Below are positions 61,372 through 64,000 of a stretch of 64,000 bases of DNA, in pieces (position 1 is the first letter of the stretch; every line of letters starts with the position of its first letter). This DNA is from JAFGKK01 sp964521085 (GTDB lineage Bacteria; Chloroflexota; Anaerolineae; Anaerolineales; RBG-16-64-43). The notes below the pieces were generated by a model. It was not told the DNA's origin and searched no databases. It saw only the letters and a program-made list of their open reading frames with translations. The translations under genes and the position numbers were made by a program. Location of the stretch: NCBI GenBank assembly GCA_964521085.1, contig CAZFPL010000005.1, positions 1 to 64,000 on the forward strand. The letters are read 5' to 3'.

Positions 61372-61796
61372 ATCGTCATGCCCGCGTGTTTGATGCGGGC
61401 ATCCAGGGGTCGAAGTGAGGATTTTCTATAACGAGTGGCCTGGATTCCGGCTAAGAACACGCCGGAATGACAGCAGTCCAATAGATCGTCATGCCCGCGT
61501 GTTTGATGCGGGCATCCAGGGGTCGAAGTGAGGATTTTNNNNNNNNNNNNNNNNNNNNNNNNNNNNNNNNNNNNNNNNNNNNNNNNNNNNNNNNNNNNNN
61601 NNNNNNNNNNNNNNNNNNNNNNNNNNNNNNNNNNNNNNAGGATTTTCTATAACGAGTGGCCTGGATTCCGGCTAAGAACACGCCGGAATGACAAGACCTT
61701 CATGCCTGCGAGCTCGTAGCAGGCATACAGGAATCGTTTGAGGGTATCCCGTATCGTGCGACCTGGATCCCCGATAAGACCTCTCGGGGATGACGG
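61372..61796. repeat. Tandem 113-bp repeat with paired hairpins (three copies plus a diverged one)
   Basis: The unit starting at 61372 recurs at 61485 (113 bp apart), is cut by the N gap and reappears after it from 61639. Each unit holds two hairpins, both with 8-bp stems and 9-nt loops: ATGCCCGC/GCGGGCAT (61378-61402) and ATTCCGGC/GCCGGAAT (61444-61468). The last, diverged copy has ATGCCTGC/GCAGGCAT (61702-61726) and ATCCCCGA/TCGGGGAT (61767-61791), again 9-nt loops. The whole span 61254-61833 contains no gene. Confidence 0.8.
61539..61638. other. Assembly gap (100 N) inside the tandem repeat
   Basis: 100 N between identical repeat sequence (AGGATTTT on both sides), so the copy number of the 113-bp unit is unknown. 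Confidence 0.99.
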
Positions 61797-61802
61797 CAAT
61801 CT

Positions 61803-61808
61803 TATAAT
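61803..61808 (+). promoter_or_regulatory. -10 box (TATAAT) for the GNAT gene
   Basis: TATAAT 25 nt before ATG 61834, directly after the last hairpin of the repeat array. Confidence 0.4.
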
Positions 61809-61833
61809 CTGGCATGAAGCAACGGATGACTAT

Positions 61834-62316
61834 ATGATCGAATACACTCTCCGACCCATCCGCCCCGAGGACAAACCATGGATCCGGCAACTCATGCGGG
61901 ACCATTGGGCGGCTGAAATGGTTTTCGTTCACGGAATGCGTTTCGATCCTCACGAACTTCCGGGATTCATCGCCGAGATCGGTGCGGAAAAAGCCGGATT
62001 AATCACCTATTCCATCGCCGGCGGGAACTGCGAAATTGTGACTCTCGACAGCCTGGTTCCGGGCAAGGGGATCGGCCGGGCGATGATCGAAGCCGTCATG
62101 AACGCCGCCAAGGGTTCGCGCTGCCGGCGGCTGTTTGTGGTGACGACCAACGACAACCTGCACGCGCTGCGCTTTTACCAGCGGAAGGGATTCACCCTCG
62201 CCGCCCTGCGCCCCAACGCGATGGAGGAGACGCGGAAACACAAGCCCATCCCTCTGATCGGCGAGAACGGGATTCCCATCCGGGACGAGATCGAGTTGGA
62301 AATGATGCTGGATTAA
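61834..62316 (+). CDS. GNAT-family N-acetyltransferase
   Basis: 160 aa. Motif A is SLVPGKGIGRAMIEAVMNAA (acetyl-CoA loop GKGIGRA), then VVTTNDNLHALRFYQRKGF; the N-terminus has LRPIRPEDKPWIRQLMRDHW. The substrate is not known. ATG 61834 is used because the longer frame runs back into the repeat array. It is convergent with the alpha-2-macroglobulin gene. Confidence 0.82.
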   Translation: MIEYTLRPIRPEDKPWIRQLMRDHWAAEMVFVHGMRFDPHELPGFIAEIGAEKAGLITYSIAGGNCEIVTLDSLVPGKGIGRAMIEAVMNAAKGSRCRRLFVVTTNDNLHALRFYQRKGFTLAALRPNAMEETRKHKPIPLIGENGIPIRDEIELEMMLD

Positions 62317-62356
62317 CCGGCCGCTTTTCAATGCATCGAAGGGCGCCGGAATTGCG

Positions 62357-64000
62357 TCAGCGATGGATGACAAGGCGGCCGCCTGCCGACCGGCCCCACA
62401 ATCGCAAATCGTACATCGCATAAGCCTGCACCGGCAGCGCCAGGAACTCGCCGGCATATGCAGCCCGCGCCAGATACGTGAAGACGTGTTTTCCCCTCGA
62501 TAATTCCGTGATGAAGAAAGCCACCCGGTCGTTGCGGATCTCTTTGTAGTTATACCCAAGTTCCATCCACCGATACGGATCGGTGGATGCATCATCATTT
62601 GAATTCCCGCTGTACGTCGGCGAAGTATTAAGATTTTCATTGAGCGCTTCCAGTCCTCCGGGCAGATGGTCCTCCACAATGACGTACGAGGCGGCTTCCG
62701 GCGCGTCGACCGTTACTTCCACCTTTACCAATTCCCCGGCGCGGATATCCTCAAGCGGTTGTGACGTCTTCGGATCCAAATAGCGGCGGGATACGACGAT
62801 GCTGCCGGCAGGGGTCGCCGGGATCCCCGGCATATCGTACTCCGCGGAAAGATCGTAGTACAACTCCGCGGAACCGGTCGCAGAGATGGTCAGGATATTG
62901 ACTCCCTGGGTCAACCGATCCATGGGGATGGTGATCGTCACCGTATTCTTGCCGATACGCAGAACCCCGCTCGAAAGCAATTGATCATTCAGTTGGATCT
63001 GATAAGAACTCTCGCCGGTCTGCTGCCCCTGCTGAACAAGGTAATCGGTAAGGGCGAGAATGGTGAAGGCGGTTTCGTTCGTCGTCCCCCAGCCATTAAG
63101 ACCCTGGCGCCTGTGCAGGAGGAATTTTACGGTCCCGGGGATGAGTTCGCTTTTGGGATCGATGGCTATGAGGGCGTCGAGGACCTGAGCGGTGGTTCGA
63201 ATGGTGGAAGCCATCGTTTTACGTGTGTATTCCCCATCGGAGGTTTGTTGCGGCCAATACACCCAGGTCCGGCTGGTGAGGGCGTGCCGTCCGACCTCGG
63301 CGACCGCCATGGAAGCCCGGTTCGCATCCCCCAAAGCGTGCAAGGCGAGCGCCAAGGCCGCCTGGCTGAAGGGATCGAGTTCACTCAGCCGCGTGTCCGC
63401 AAGCGTGGTCGTGGCTTCCAGATCGCCCCGGCCGTTCAGCGCCATGCTGTAAAGCGCAAAGGCCCGTGTGCGGATATCCATCGCTTCCAAATTAATCATG
63501 AGATACCCCACACCATCTTCAATGACTTTGGCGTCCACCTCATACCCGGCGGCTTCCAACTGGGCCAGACCGAAGAGCACCCACGCGGTTTGGTAGTCGG
63601 TGCTGGCATCGTCGTACCACCATCCCCACCCTCCATCACGGTGCTGGAAATTCACGAGACGCCGGATGCTGGCCCGGATCAGCGGATCCAGACGCGCCGC
63701 CATGCCGGGATCCCCCAGCCCCAGCAATGCGCCGGCACGCCCCACGACGGCATTCGGCAAAGCCCGGCTCATCGTTTGTTCGATGCATCCATAGGGATAC
63801 CCGGTGAGATATTCCAATCCGTTCAGGATGCTTCCGCTCATGGAGCGGCTGAGTTGCAGAGTCACCCGGCTGGTTCCCGGCGTGATCTGCGGCACCGGCA
63901 GAACGATGCGCGCGTTGCTTTTAAACTCCCCTGACTGGTTGAACAGGCTGGTCGTCGCCGCCGGTTGAATGGAGACCGGCAGGCGCACCGCGTCCGTCAA
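62357..64000 (-). CDS. Bacterial alpha-2-macroglobulin, N-terminus outside the window
   Basis: The frame runs off the window at 64000; the 547 visible residues are the C-terminal part. The thioester motif is intact: YPYGCIEQTMSRALPN, with Cys and Gln forming the internal thioester. Around it is the helical thioester (TED) domain (DGGWGWWYDDASTDYQTAWV, GWGTTNETAFTILAL), then beta-sandwich domains ending in FLALPVQAYAMYDLRLWG, the receptor-binding-like MG10 end. Such proteins trap proteases at the cell surface. In Proteobacteria they pair with PbpC; the partner here is beyond the edge. Confidence 0.9.
   Translation of the reverse strand: MTDAVRLPVSIQPAATTSLFNQSGEFKSNARIVLPVPQITPGTSRVTLQLSRSMSGSILNGLEYLTGYPYGCIEQTMSRALPNAVVGRAGALLGLGDPGMAARLDPLIRASIRRLVNFQHRDGGWGWWYDDASTDYQTAWVLFGLAQLEAAGYEVDAKVIEDGVGYLMINLEAMDIRTRAFALYSMALNGRGDLEATTTLADTRLSELDPFSQAALALALHALGDANRASMAVAEVGRHALTSRTWVYWPQQTSDGEYTRKTMASTIRTTAQVLDALIAIDPKSELIPGTVKFLLHRRQGLNGWGTTNETAFTILALTDYLVQQGQQTGESSYQIQLNDQLLSSGVLRIGKNTVTITIPMDRLTQGVNILTISATGSAELYYDLSAEYDMPGIPATPAGSIVVSRRYLDPKTSQPLEDIRAGELVKVEVTVDAPEAASYVIVEDHLPGGLEALNENLNTSPTYSGNSNDDASTDPYRWMELGYNYKEIRNDRVAFFITELSRGKHVFTYLARAAYAGEFLALPVQAYAMYDLRLWGRSAGGRLVIHR

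Noticed and set aside
61372..61796. CRISPR array
   Set aside because: The unit is 113 bp with internal hairpins and no spacer-like variable segments, and there is no cas gene.
1..64000. tRNA or rRNA genes
   Set aside because: I saw no cloverleaf with an intact T-loop and acceptor stem and no rRNA-like stretch, although only a tRNAscan run could exclude it.

Overview
The window (two 100-N gaps, so a draft or metagenome assembly) reads like a chromosome segment of a GC-rich member of the Chloroflexota, probably Anaerolineae-like. This is an inference from gene content: tandem CSLREA/choice-of-anchor beta-helix lipoproteins, an actinobacterial-type FhaA/FHA/RodA-PBP block, the SCO1664/DUF3090/phosphomutase trio (known from Actinobacteria and Chloroflexi), bacterial alpha-2-macroglobulin, and many housekeeping genes in an order that is neither proteobacterial nor firmicute. 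No rRNA, tRNA, CRISPR array, transposase or phage gene was recognised.

Layout. 1-7.3 kb: three tandem large secreted beta-helix proteins with a shared C-terminal domain. 7.5-15 kb: L-lactate dehydrogenase, PAP2 phosphatase, MutS2, TrpS (5' end lost in a gap), D-aminoacyl-tRNA deacylase and PurB. 15-20.5 kb: Era, an SCP2 protein, a PilZ protein, then a GH1 beta-glucosidase translationally coupled to the phosphomutase/DUF3090/SCO1664 trio. 20.7-24 kb: a 59-aa DUF1508 protein, RarA, glutaredoxin, LarC. 24-30.5 kb: membrane and lipoprotein genes, including a solute-binding protein and a solute-binding-vWA fusion with no permease nearby. 30.7-36.5 kb: LarB, LarE, a methyltransferase, a HAD hydrolase, a D-2-hydroxyacid dehydrogenase and L-lactate permease. 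36.7-43.4 kb: P-type Ca ATPase, MurJ, divergent PAP2, XseB, XseA. 43.5-48.4 kb: a KamA/ATP-grasp/GNAT/ATP-grasp cluster. 48.7-55.5 kb: MazG-like, phosphoesterase, LOG-like, ProS, YraN, MiaA, MsrB. 55.6-61.3 kb: two orphan peptide-type ABC permeases, then FhaA-like, FHA and a RodA-PBP fusion. 61.3-64 kb: hairpin repeats, a GNAT and an alpha-2-macroglobulin.

How the genes fit together. Lactate is a recurrent theme: L-LDH, lactate permease, a D-2-hydroxyacid dehydrogenase, and LarB, LarC and LarE for the nickel-pincer cofactor of lactate racemase; LarA is not in the window. The cell-envelope theme includes MurJ, RodA with a degenerate transpeptidase, FHA proteins and two D-Ala-D-Ala-ligase-like enzymes. 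The latter sit next to a lysine 2,3-aminomutase homologue and an acetyltransferase, and are the best candidate for an undescribed pathway.

Several genes (rarA, the 30.5-kb solute-binding protein, murJ, dppB) have a -10-like hexamer only 7-8 nt before the start codon and no Shine-Dalgarno, which suggests leaderless mRNAs. Intergenic spaces are rich in palindromic repeats. The most striking is a tandem 113-bp unit at 61.4-61.8 kb with two 8-bp/9-nt hairpins whose stems show compensatory changes.
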